Below are positions 46,599 through 54,827 of a DNA stretch of 64,000 bases, piece after piece (position 1 is the stretch's first letter; each line of letters begins with the position of its first letter). The position numbers and the translations under genes are program-made. The stretch is from NCBI GenBank assembly GCA_049516395.1, contig JBEKTD010000002.1, forward strand, positions 62,001-126,000. Direction: 5' to 3'. This DNA is from Fen-1362 sp049516395. Its GTDB lineage: Bacteria; Planctomycetota; Phycisphaerae; Sedimentisphaerales; Anaerobacaceae. The notes below the pieces were generated by a model. The model saw only the letters and a list, made by a program, of their open reading frames with translations. It had not been told where the DNA came from and searched no databases.

Positions 46599-48044
46599 AT
46601 GGAAAATAGAGTATCAAATATTGAACAAGCACGAGAGGCGAAGCTGCTTGCCATAAGAGAGATGGGGATTGACCCATACGGCGGCAGGTATGATTGTGCG
46701 GAGCCGGCGGCGGAAATTAAGGCGAGATACAAAGACGGCGAAGAGGGCCAGAAAGCCCGATGCGCAGGCAGGATAGTTTTATTGCGTGATATTGGCAAGC
46801 TGATATTTATTACATTGAGGGACAGCTCAGGCCCGATACAGGTTGGTTTGAGCAAGAGCTTGCTGGATTCGAAGTGGAGTTTTATGAAGCTGCTTGAGCT
46901 TGGGGACATTATCGGGGCGTCGGGCGGCTTAGGCAAAACGAAGACGGGCGAGATAACGATATGGGCTGATGAGGTAACGTTATTGAGCAAGTCGCTGATG
47001 CAGCCGCCGGAGAAATGGCACGGGCTTGCGGATATAGATTTGCGATACAGGCAGCGATACGTTGACCTGTGGGCGAATCCCGATGTTATGGAATTATTCA
47101 GGAAGCGAAGCGCGATATTGCGGACGGTGCGGGAGTATTTGACGGGCCGCGGTTTTATGGAAGTCGAGACGCCGATGATGCAGACAATAGCCGGCGGCGC
47201 GGCGGCGAAACCGTTTGTAACGCATCATAATTCGCTTGATATGGACTTATACCTGAGGATTGCACCGGAGCTGTTTTTGAAACGGCTGCTGGTCGGCGGG
47301 ATGGAGAAGGTTTTCGAGATAAACCGCAACTTCCGCAACGAGGGGCTGAGCACGAGGCATAACCCGGAATTTACGATGCTGGAATTGTACCAGGCGTACG
47401 CCGACTACAATATTATGATGGATTTGACGGAAGAGATGATTTGCCTTCTGGTGGAGAAATATTGCCAGGGCGGCAAGACGCAATTTGGCGAAAAGAGTGT
47501 TGATTTCGCCAGGCCCTGGAAGCGGGCGAAATACGCGGAGCTTTTGAAGGAATACGCGGGATGTGATATTGCAGATATCGGAGGTATCCGCAAAAAGGCG
47601 GAGTCGCTGAAAATTGACCATAAGAATATGGACGACGCGGTGGTAATCAACGAGGTGTTCGAGCAGACGGTCGAGAAGCATCTTAATAATCCGACGTTTG
47701 TGATTGATTACCCGGCGGCGCTGTGTCCCCTGACGAAGCGAAAGAAGGACCAGCCCGAGATTGCGGAACGATTCGAGATGTATATCGCGGGGATGGAACT
47801 GGCCAATGCCTATACGGAGCTGAATGACCCGGCGGTGCAGGAGGAGAATTTCCGGCAGCAGCTTCGGGGACAAAAAGAGACGATGGCGACGATGGACCAT
47901 GATTTTGTGACGGCGTTGAGGTATGGGATGCCGCCAGCGGGCGGTCTTGGAATCGGTATAGACCGGCTTATAATGATATTAACCGGCGCGACGAGCATCA
48001 GGGATGTAGTATTGTTCCCTCTTTTAAAACCAGCGAAACCGTGA
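46599..48044 (+). CDS. lysS: Lysyl-tRNA synthetase, class II
   Basis: 481 residues. Charges tRNA-Lys. N-terminal OB-fold: RCAGRIVLLRDIGKLIFITL and IQVGLSKSLL. Class II catalytic motifs: motif 1 around YVDLWANPDVMELFRKRSAI, motif 2 FRNEGLSTRHNPEFTM and motif 3 GGLGIGIDRLIMILTG. The PFVTHHNSLDMDLYLRIAPE segment identifies LysRS. About 480 residues is normal. Start ATG 46599 follows a repeat region; the ribosome binding site is weak. The lolC gene follows 53 bases later. Confidence 0.94.
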   Translation: MENRVSNIEQAREAKLLAIREMGIDPYGGRYDCAEPAAEIKARYKDGEEGQKARCAGRIVLLRDIGKLIFITLRDSSGPIQVGLSKSLLDSKWSFMKLLELGDIIGASGGLGKTKTGEITIWADEVTLLSKSLMQPPEKWHGLADIDLRYRQRYVDLWANPDVMELFRKRSAILRTVREYLTGRGFMEVETPMMQTIAGGAAAKPFVTHHNSLDMDLYLRIAPELFLKRLLVGGMEKVFEINRNFRNEGLSTRHNPEFTMLELYQAYADYNIMMDLTEEMICLLVEKYCQGGKTQFGEKSVDFARPWKRAKYAELLKEYAGCDIADIGGIRKKAESLKIDHKNMDDAVVINEVFEQTVEKHLNNPTFVIDYPAALCPLTKRKKDQPEIAERFEMYIAGMELANAYTELNDPAVQEENFRQQLRGQKETMATMDHDFVTALRYGMPPAGGLGIGIDRLIMILTGATSIRDVVLFPLLKPAKP

Positions 48045-48097
48045 GCTAAATCACAGATTACACAAATTTCACGGATTTTTAATTGAGCAGGTAAGGG

Positions 48098-49486
48098 ATG
48101 CTGAAGATATTTTTGTGGCTGCGATACCTTAGGAAGAGGAGGGTAGTGCTGCTGAGCATCGCGGCGGTTGCGCTTTCGACGGCACTCCTGATAGTTGTCG
48201 CGAGCTTATTCAACGGGTTCATAAACGTATTCGAGCAGAGTGCGGTTGACGGTATGGGGGACGTTGTTTTATCGCCCGAAAAGAATTTCACGGGATACGG
48301 GGAGCTTGAAAAGCGATTAGAGGAGATAAAGCAGGTTGAAGCAACAACTGCGACGCTGTCTGCGCAGGGGCTTTTGCACTTGGGGAAGGGTAATGTACGG
48401 GCGGCGGAGATTTGGGGGATTGAGCCGACAAAATTCGGGAAGGTAACGGCGTTTGATAAATCGCTGCTGAAAACAAAACAGGCGACGTCTGCCGGCAGCG
48501 GGGACATTACGGGCTATGTGGGAATAGGGGTCCTGGGAGAGCCGAATGAGAAAACTGATGAGTATGACGTCAACGGAGCGGAGAGGATGATTGGACAGCA
48601 GTTCGTCATCACAACCGGTTCGACTTCGCTCACCACAGGCGGTTCGGCGATTGAAGGAAAAAACAAAGAACCCATCGATTCCACTTCCCTCGACAATGCT
48701 CGGGACAGGCAGGGCAGGCAGAAATTCAGGCGTAAGACCATACAGTTTACGATAGCAGACGCCGTATTTACGGGTATTTATTATTTTGACAGCCGGCTGG
48801 TGTATTTGCCAATAGAACAGTTGAGCAGGACGATTTTCCCTGATTCGCAGGAGCCGGTTGCGGGCAGGATTCAGATTAAACTTCGTAACGGGGCTGACAC
48901 AGAGTTGGCGATAGCGCAGATTCGCGGCGTGTGGAAGGTTTTCGCGTCGGAGAAGCTCGGGTGGGAGGATTACGATATTCGAACAACAATGATAGAAACC
49001 TCCAGGCAAATGCAAAGCCGATACATTGCGGAAATTCGCAAGCAGATGGGGGTTTTGCTTTTGATATTCGGCGTGATAAGTTTGAGCGCGGTGCTTTTGA
49101 TATTCTGCATATTTTATATGATTGTCGAGACACGCCGCAAAGACATCGCGATAATGAAAAGCTGCGGGGCCGACAGCGGGTCTATCGCGATGATTTTTTT
49201 GGGATTTGGCGCGTTTGTGGGGATATTAGGGACATTGCTGGGGACCGCAGCCGGTTACATAGTTACGAAGAACATCAACGAGGTTGAGGGCTGGATAAGG
49301 GTCGTGTTCGGCTTGAAGCTGTGGAAGGCGAGCGTTTATATGTTCAGCAGAATACCGACTGAAGTTTACTGGCAGGCGGTCTGGTGGATAGTTTTATCGG
49401 CGATACTTGGAGCGATGATAGGCGCGGTTATACCGGCGTTGTCGGCGGCGATAACGCGGCCGGTCAAAGTTCTTCGATACGAATAG
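48098..49486 (+). CDS. lolC: LolC/LolE-type ABC transporter permease (first copy)
   Basis: 462 residues. Inner-membrane subunit for release of lipoproteins (with LolD). N-terminal helix VVLLSIAAVALSTALLIVVA, a large periplasmic domain, then three C-terminal helices (VLLLIFGVISLSAVLLIFCIF, FLGFGAFVGILGTLLGTAAG, YWQAVWWIVLSAILGAMIGA). The NxxxxVxRRxDIAIxKSCGA-type coupling loop is present as ETRRKDIAIMKSCGADSGS. Residues about 173-208 (TTGSTSLTTGGSAIEG ... STSLDNARDRQGRQKF) are an extra segment whose DNA contains two neighbouring copies of the CCCTTCGAC/GCTCAGGACAGG repeat. The paralogue at 49561 lacks it there. The other domains align. Confidence 0.85.
   Translation: MLKIFLWLRYLRKRRVVLLSIAAVALSTALLIVVASLFNGFINVFEQSAVDGMGDVVLSPEKNFTGYGELEKRLEEIKQVEATTATLSAQGLLHLGKGNVRAAEIWGIEPTKFGKVTAFDKSLLKTKQATSAGSGDITGYVGIGVLGEPNEKTDEYDVNGAERMIGQQFVITTGSTSLTTGGSAIEGKNKEPIDSTSLDNARDRQGRQKFRRKTIQFTIADAVFTGIYYFDSRLVYLPIEQLSRTIFPDSQEPVAGRIQIKLRNGADTELAIAQIRGVWKVFASEKLGWEDYDIRTTMIETSRQMQSRYIAEIRKQMGVLLLIFGVISLSAVLLIFCIFYMIVETRRKDIAIMKSCGADSGSIAMIFLGFGAFVGILGTLLGTAAGYIVTKNINEVEGWIRVVFGLKLWKASVYMFSRIPTEVYWQAVWWIVLSAILGAMIGAVIPALSAAITRPVKVLRYE
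48617..48720. repeat. Two dispersed repeat copies inside lolC
   Basis: GGTTCGACTTCGCTCACC..CAGGC (48617-48648) and CCCTCGACAATGCTCGGGAC (48687 on), both of the 581-616 family, spaced about 70 bases apart and in frame in the coding sequence. Confidence 0.6.
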
Positions 49487-49560
49487 AAAAATAATAATAT
49501 CCAATGTTAAATATTAAATAATAAATGTCCAGGTAAAAAAGAAGTTACGGGTAATAGAAA

Positions 49561-50943
49561 GTGTATAAGCTGATATTGGCATTTCGTTATCTTTATCGCA
49601 GGCGGATTAGTTTCCTTGCGCTTGCGGCGGTTGCCCTATGCGTTTTCATCGTCGTTGTAGTTATGACTGTGATGGACGGGCTGGTCGGCGATTTCAAACA
49701 GAAGAACCATAATTATACGGGCGATTGCGTGGTTGGAACCGAGTCGCTTGTCGGGTTTGCGTATTATGAGGACTTCGCGAGAATTGCGGAGAAAGCGGAT
49801 TACGTTGAAGCCGTAACGCCTGTTATTAAGAGTTACGTTCTTGTAGGAGCGGAAAGCTCATCGCGTAATATCGGCGCGGAATTGATGGGGGTTGATGCGG
49901 CGGGCTTCAGCAGGGTAACAGGTTTTGGGCGGATGCTGCATTATCATAAAAATGACCCGTCGAAGGCGTTTAATATAAAAGGCGACGCGAATCTTCCAGG
50001 TTTTGTAATAGGCGTGGACATGTGGATTGGGCGGAACGAAAAGGGTGAGTATTATTATGACCCGAATCCCGCGGCGACGGCGTTGTCTATAACTTGTTTT
50101 CCACTGACGGCCAAGGGCGCGCTCGCCAAGGCGGGGACGGATGTTGTAAACACAAAGACGTTTTATTTCAGCGATTGTTCGCAAAGCGGGCTGGCGAGGG
50201 TCGATGGAGCAGTTATTTATATACCTTTTGAGGATGCGCAGATACTTTGCGGTATGGCCGAGCCAGCCCCTGCTTCGCCTGACGGGCTACGCAGGGCAGG
50301 CGCCAGGGCGTCGTGGATTCATATAAAGTTCAAGCCGGGGACAAACATCGAAGATGGATGCCGGCAGGTTCGGGAGATGTGGGCTAAGTTTTGCGATGAG
50401 TATAAAGGGAAGGATAACGCGGATTTGCTTTCGCAGGTAAGCGTGCAGAGCTGGAAGGAGCACCGGAGAGAAAGTATCGCCGGGATGGAAAAGGAACAGG
50501 CGATGCTGATGATGATGTTCGGGCTTGTGGGGCTGACGACGGTGTTTATTGTTTACGTGGTCTTCTATATGATTATCAGTCACAAGACCAAGGACATCGG
50601 GATTCTCAAGAGCATAGGGGCATCGTGCAGCGACGTGATTGTTTTGTTTTTGGGTTTTGCGGCGGGACTCGGCGTTATTGGTTCGGCGGTCGGTATTGCG
50701 GGCGGGATGCTTTTCCTGCGGAATATAAACAGGATAGAGGGCTGGTTATTTGAGCGGTTCGGTTTTCAGTTGTGGGACCGGACGATTTACGCGATAGGCG
50801 AGATACCGCATCGATTAGATTTGACGATGTTAGTGGTGGTAACGGGTTGTGCGATTTTGGCATGTCTGGCGGGCGCTGTGCTGCCCAGTGTTGGAGCGGC
50901 AAGGGCCAGGCCGGCGGATGTTTTACAGGTGAGCCAGTTATGA
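49561..50943 (+). CDS. lolE: LolC/LolE-type ABC transporter permease (second copy)
   Basis: 460 residues from GTG 49561. Same layout as the first permease: N-terminal helix ISFLALAAVALCVFIVVVVM, periplasmic domain 50-310, and C-terminal helices MFGLVGLTTVFIVYVVFYMI, VLFLGFAAGLGVIGSAVGIA and LDLTMLVVVTGCAILACLAG, with the coupling loop SHKTKDIGILKSIGASCSD. The two permeases probably form a heterodimer with LolD. Residues about 234-251 (EPAPASPDGLRRAGARAS) are an extra loop encoded by a GCTTCGCCTGACGGGCTAC..GGCAGGCG repeat copy. It ends ATGA, with lolD starting in the same four bases, so the three are translationally coupled. Confidence 0.85.
   Translation: MYKLILAFRYLYRRRISFLALAAVALCVFIVVVVMTVMDGLVGDFKQKNHNYTGDCVVGTESLVGFAYYEDFARIAEKADYVEAVTPVIKSYVLVGAESSSRNIGAELMGVDAAGFSRVTGFGRMLHYHKNDPSKAFNIKGDANLPGFVIGVDMWIGRNEKGEYYYDPNPAATALSITCFPLTAKGALAKAGTDVVNTKTFYFSDCSQSGLARVDGAVIYIPFEDAQILCGMAEPAPASPDGLRRAGARASWIHIKFKPGTNIEDGCRQVREMWAKFCDEYKGKDNADLLSQVSVQSWKEHRRESIAGMEKEQAMLMMMFGLVGLTTVFIVYVVFYMIISHKTKDIGILKSIGASCSDVIVLFLGFAAGLGVIGSAVGIAGGMLFLRNINRIEGWLFERFGFQLWDRTIYAIGEIPHRLDLTMLVVVTGCAILACLAGAVLPSVGAARARPADVLQVSQL
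50262..50310. repeat. Dispersed repeat inside lolE
   Basis: CCCTGCTTCGCCTGACGGGC then CAGGCGCCAGGGC, relative of 46528-46588, read in frame in the permease gene. Confidence 0.6.
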
Positions 50944-51635
50944 GTAAAGGTGAATTTATAATAGAGGCACAAGTGGTTTATAAATCATACCGTATGGGAG
51001 CGGCGCAGGTGCAGGTTTTGAAGGGGGCCGACATCGCGGTCAAAAGAGGTGAGTTCGTGGCAATAGTCGGCGCGTCGGGCAGCGGTAAGAGCACGCTGTT
51101 GCATATCCTTGGCGCTCTTGACAGGCCCGATAAGGGGGTAGTGCGGTTTGAAGGGCGGGACCTAAGCGGGATGGGCGGGAATGAACTGAACGAATACCGC
51201 AATAAAATGATTGGGTTTGTCTTTCAGTTTTACCATTTATTGGACGAATTAAATGTGCTGGAAAACGTGATTTTGCCCGCGATGGTGCCCGCGGGGATAT
51301 TTGGGTGGATGTCGAAGCGGACAGGCGTGAAAAAGCGGGGGCTGGAGCTGCTGAAAGCGGTTGGCCTTGAAGAAAGGGCGACTCATAAGCCGTATCAATT
51401 ATCGGGCGGGGAACGGCAAAGGGCGGCGATAGGGCGTGCCCTTATCAATGAGCCGAGGTTGCTGCTGGCGGATGAGCCGACAGGTAATCTTGACTCTGCG
51501 ACAGGAAATGGTATTCTGGAGTTGCTGGAAAGATTGAATCGTGCGGGGCAGACGATAGTTATGGTAACGCACGATGAAAGGGTTGCCCGGCGTGCGGGTC
51601 GGATAATAACGCTCGCTGATGGTAAAGTGAAGTAA
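50940..51635 (+). CDS. lolD: Lipoprotein-releasing system ATP-binding protein
   Basis: 231 residues from ATG 50940, overlapping the lolE stop (ATGA). Cytoplasmic ATPase of the LolCDE exporter. Walker A VGASGSGKSTLLHILGAL, Q-loop FVFQFYHLLDELNVLENVIL, signature LSGGERQRAAIGRAL, Walker B LLLADEPTGNLDSATG, H-loop VMVTHDERVA. The size is that of LolD (about 230). A longer frame upstream starts within lolE and is ignored. Together with the two permeases it delivers lipoproteins to the outer membrane in a cell with a Gram-negative-type envelope. Confidence 0.93.
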   Translation: MSKGEFIIEAQVVYKSYRMGAAQVQVLKGADIAVKRGEFVAIVGASGSGKSTLLHILGALDRPDKGVVRFEGRDLSGMGGNELNEYRNKMIGFVFQFYHLLDELNVLENVILPAMVPAGIFGWMSKRTGVKKRGLELLKAVGLEERATHKPYQLSGGERQRAAIGRALINEPRLLLADEPTGNLDSATGNGILELLERLNRAGQTIVMVTHDERVARRAGRIITLADGKVK

Positions 51636-51697
51636 AAGGCAACCACAGATTACACAGATTTCACAGAGATTAAAGTAAAAGGGTCAACGGTGAAGTT

Positions 51698-52564
51698 ATG
51701 GCGTTAAAGATTTGGCTTGGCGATAAACTTGTTGATGAGCAGGACGCGAGGATATCCGTTTTCGACCACGGGATGCTTTACGGAGACGGTGTATTCGAGG
51801 GGATAAGGATTTATAACAAGAAGATATTTGAGTTCGAGGCGCATATCACGCGTCTTTACAACTCTGCGAAGGGGATTCGCCTGGATATACCGATGAGCCG
51901 GGAAAAGCTTATGGAGGCGACGCAAAAGACGGTGGAGGCCAACGGGGTTATCGACGGCTACATTCGGCTGGTTGTTACCCGCGGCGTGGGGTCGCTGGGG
52001 CTGAACCCGTTTACCTGCGAGACAGCAATGGTGTTCATCATCGCGGACAATATCCAGCTGTATCCGCAGGAGTTGTATGAAAAAGGAATGAAGATAATCA
52101 GCGCGACGACGGTGCGCAATCATCCGCTGGCGATACCACCGCAGGTGAAGAGCTTGAATTACCTGAATAATATCCTGGCGAAGATTGAGGCGCTGGATAA
52201 CAACGTTCCTGAAGCGATAATGTATAACCACGAGGGATACGTCGCCGAGGCGACTGGCGACAATGTCTTTACCGTGAGGAATGGCATTGTATATACGCCG
52301 CCCGCGGAGGCAGGCGGTCTTGAGGGGATAACGCGGGAAGTTGTTATTCGGCTGGCGAAAAAAGAAGGTGTCGAAGTAGTCGAGAAGAACCTGACGAGGT
52401 TTGATTTGTATATCAGCGACGAGGTGTTTTTGACCGGGACGGCGGCGGAGGTCATAGGCATCGTTGAGATAGACGGCCGGATAATCGGCGACGGCAAGCC
52501 GGGGCCTATCACGAAACATCTCAGGGACAAGTTCTTCCGGTACGCACACGGAAAGGAGAAGTAG
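51698..52564 (+). CDS. ilvE: Branched-chain amino acid aminotransferase
   Basis: 288 residues. PLP fold type IV aminotransferase making or degrading leucine, isoleucine and valine. Lysine of the Schiff base is in PPQVKSLNYLNNILAKIEA (about residue 150). The substrate motif ARISVFDHGMLYGDGVFEGI and the PLP phosphate loop near VFLTGTAAEVIGIVEIDGR (GTAAE) agree with IlvE. D-amino-acid transaminase or 4-amino-4-deoxychorismate lyase is less likely by these motifs and length. The upstream CACAGATTACACAGATTTCACAGA words (about 51650) are the 9-base repeat class. No operon partner. Confidence 0.9.
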   Translation: MALKIWLGDKLVDEQDARISVFDHGMLYGDGVFEGIRIYNKKIFEFEAHITRLYNSAKGIRLDIPMSREKLMEATQKTVEANGVIDGYIRLVVTRGVGSLGLNPFTCETAMVFIIADNIQLYPQELYEKGMKIISATTVRNHPLAIPPQVKSLNYLNNILAKIEALDNNVPEAIMYNHEGYVAEATGDNVFTVRNGIVYTPPAEAGGLEGITREVVIRLAKKEGVEVVEKNLTRFDLYISDEVFLTGTAAEVIGIVEIDGRIIGDGKPGPITKHLRDKFFRYAHGKEK

Positions 52565-52632
52565 CCCCTGCTGGCTCCCTGTTTTTTGCGAAAGCAAGAG
52601 GGGGCAAAACGCGGGAGCTGCGGGTCAGCAAA

Positions 52633-53655
52633 ATGCAATCATCTGCAAAAACGGGCGACGCTTTGGCGAAGGGTTCAAACGCCGCAGGTCGTTGGCCTAG
52701 TGTTTTTTCTATTATCGAATCCGAGCTTGCGCGGGTGAAGCTGTTTATTGAAGGGGATTTGTCTGACAGCAGTGAGCCGGTTCGTGGGCTGGTTGCTTAT
52801 GCGAACGCCGGTAAGGGCAAGATGATAAGGCCTGGGCTGGTGTTGCTGGCTGGTCTTGCGTGCGGAGGGGTAACAGAGAATCATATAAAGACGGCGGCGA
52901 TATTCGAGATTATACATAACGCGACGCTTTTGCATGACGACGTTGTGGATGAGGGTAAAAGCCGACGCGGAGTCCCCACGGTTAACAGTATTCACGGGAA
53001 TGAGTCGGCGGTTTTATTGGGGGATTTTCTGCTTGGCCGGGTCATCAGGATGTGTGTGGGGTTGGGAGACCGGGTGTCGGAAATAATAGCCGTGGCGTCG
53101 ATGCGGACCTGCGAAGGTGAGCTTAGGCAGATATCACAGAGAGGCAACTGGTTGCTGAGCGAGCCGGAATATATCGAGATAATAGCGGGAAAGACGGCGG
53201 CGTTGTTTGAGGGGGCGTGCGCGACGGGGGCCGTTCTTGCGGAGGCGGATGAATCGACGGTGCAGGCATTGGCGTCTTATGGACGCAACGTCGGCGTCGC
53301 ATTTCAGATTACCGATGATTTGCTTGATTTGGTCGGCGAGCAGGACAAGACAGGTAAGCCGGCGGGCAATGACCTTGACCGCGATAAACTGACGCTACCG
53401 CTGATTCACTTATTAAAAACCGCAGGCGAAGCGGAAAAGCAAAAGGCAAAACGGATTCTTTCGCAGCAAAATGGGGATTCAGGCAGAATGGAGTTAGTTG
53501 CCAGATTGAATACCTGCGGCAGTATCGAATACGCGAGGAGGCGTGCGGAGGAATTTGTCGGGCAGGCAATTACGGCAATAGTAGGCGTTGGGGATAACAG
53601 GGGCAGCAAGTCGCTTGTCGAGACGGCGAGATTTGTCGTTGGACGGACGGCCTGA
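52633..53655 (+). CDS. Trans-polyprenyl diphosphate synthase (octaprenyl/heptaprenyl type)
   Basis: 340 residues. Elongates prenyl chains for quinone tails, in keeping with the menA-like gene at 21695. The family KMIRPGLVLLAG motif comes first, then the first aspartate motif LLHDDVVDEGKSRRGVPTVN (D102-D103) and the second ITDDLLDLVGEQDKTGKPAG (about 227). The residues before the first Asp motif (FEIIHNATLL) have small side chains, as in long-chain enzymes, so a C35-C45 product is likelier than farnesyl; ispA at 17798 covers the short chains. A terminator follows at 53677. Confidence 0.88.
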   Translation: MQSSAKTGDALAKGSNAAGRWPSVFSIIESELARVKLFIEGDLSDSSEPVRGLVAYANAGKGKMIRPGLVLLAGLACGGVTENHIKTAAIFEIIHNATLLHDDVVDEGKSRRGVPTVNSIHGNESAVLLGDFLLGRVIRMCVGLGDRVSEIIAVASMRTCEGELRQISQRGNWLLSEPEYIEIIAGKTAALFEGACATGAVLAEADESTVQALASYGRNVGVAFQITDDLLDLVGEQDKTGKPAGNDLDRDKLTLPLIHLLKTAGEAEKQKAKRILSQQNGDSGRMELVARLNTCGSIEYARRRAEEFVGQAITAIVGVGDNRGSKSLVETARFVVGRTA

Positions 53656-53676
53656 GAGGTTTATCCGCGTTAAATG

Positions 53677-53707
53677 AAAAAGGCCGGCTTAAATAAGCCG
53701 GCCTTTT
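53677..53707. terminator. Bidirectional rho-independent terminator
   Basis: AAAAAGGCCGGCTTA-AATA-AGCCGGCCTTTTT type: an 11-bp GC-rich stem with A-run on the left and T-run on the right, between the convergent polyprenyl synthase and outer-membrane genes, ending both. Confidence 0.9.
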
Positions 53708-53733
53708 TGGTTTTGAACACAGATAAGCTGTTT

Positions 53734-54579
53734 TTAGAATTTGTACTTTATGGTCAAGGTTGCCCATGTGATGTCGTGTTTGGGGGCAACGCCCTTGTTC
53801 CCGTCATCTTCCATAGTAATCTGCTCATTGATTCCCGGTGTGAAGATGAAACCGCTGCCGAGGTCGAAGTCGGTCGAGACGCCCATTACAAAATCGGTCC
53901 AGTCGCTGCTGGTGTATGCGCCACCTGGTCTGGGGTCGATACCGTCGTTCCACACCAACTCTGTATGGAAGTCGAGGTTCTGCTTGGGAATTTCAGAAGA
54001 GATATTCTCGAGAGGCAGGGCATAGTTGAGCATAAAGACGTGGGCCCAACCTGAAGCGGAGCCGCCGTTAGGATTGTTATCTCCAACCACCGTATTATGC
54101 ATTGAGGGCCACATCTTGATAATACAATAAGCCGGTACGAGGCCTTTTATGCCTGTGATGTTGGGCCAGGCGAACAGAGTGTTGAATTCCTGAAGGTCAA
54201 TAGCTGTATCGGAGTGGAGTTCGTTTGTCTGCGGATAGTTGTAATAGACGTAGCTGACTTTGTAATCGGTTTCTAAGGTGTCCCCTGAGGCAATCTTGTT
54301 CTGATAAAACAAGGTGTAATCATCTCGTTGAGCATTCCAATAGCCGCCGCCATTGGACACATGCCCCTCGATGCTCATACCAAAGCCGGAACCAAAGAAG
54401 TCGAGGTCGATAAAGCCATTGCTGCCACTATGCTGCCCCCATGTCATGAAACCTCTCCAGACATGCATCGTGTCGTATGTGTAGCCGAAATCGCCGTGGA
54501 AGTCGCCTTCTGCGGCCAGCACCGGGGCAACCATACCAAACAGAATCGCCGCTGTTAACAACAAGACATACTTTTTCAT
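53734..54579 (-). CDS. Outer-membrane beta-barrel protein
   Basis: 281 residues from ATG 54579 (AAGGAG upstream). Signal peptide MKKYVLLLTAAILFGMVAPV ending ALA-AEG. The mature part alternates polar and aromatic residues (GDFGYTYDTMHVWRGFMTWG, FYQNKIASGDTLETDYKVSY) and ends in KYKF, with a terminal Phe as in many outer-membrane barrels. No known channel family was recognised; the WRGFMTWG motif suggests a planctomycete-type hypothetical porin. The promoter TTGCCC-16-TATACT lies about 90 bases upstream. Monocistronic, ended by the terminator at 53677-53707. Confidence 0.78.
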   Translation of the reverse strand: MKKYVLLLTAAILFGMVAPVLAAEGDFHGDFGYTYDTMHVWRGFMTWGQHSGSNGFIDLDFFGSGFGMSIEGHVSNGGGYWNAQRDDYTLFYQNKIASGDTLETDYKVSYVYYNYPQTNELHSDTAIDLQEFNTLFAWPNITGIKGLVPAYCIIKMWPSMHNTVVGDNNPNGGSASGWAHVFMLNYALPLENISSEIPKQNLDFHTELVWNDGIDPRPGGAYTSSDWTDFVMGVSTDFDLGSGFIFTPGINEQITMEDDGNKGVAPKHDITWATLTIKYKF

Positions 54580-54669
54580 TGCATTTGTCTCCTTAAAAAA
54601 TACCCTCAACATACTTATTTTACTATGTTTTCGTCCGTTCCGTCGGCACCACACCGAGGGCGATAAAGC

Positions 54670-54697
54670 AGTATATCAACACTGATAAGTTGGGCAA
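54670..54697 (-). promoter_or_regulatory. Sigma-70-like promoter for the outer-membrane protein gene
   Basis: On the minus strand TTGCCC (54697-54692), 16-base spacer, TATACT (54675-54670). Transcription would start near 54663 and give a leader of about 85 bases before the ATG at 54579. Confidence 0.45.
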
Positions 54698-54827
54698 GCA
54701 CAAATTCATTTTTTTTGCATGCCTTCCCAAAAGAACCGTAATTTTGTTCTAACGGCCTTACAAACAACTATATTATCGGTCTATTCTTTGAAATATCTTT
54801 ACTTTAGTTGTTTACGCTGTCAAAAAA

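Noticed and set aside
48098..49486. Frameshift or pseudogene in lolC because of the odd central segment
   Set aside because: The frame continues into the conserved permease helices, and the segment is an in-frame repeat insertion.
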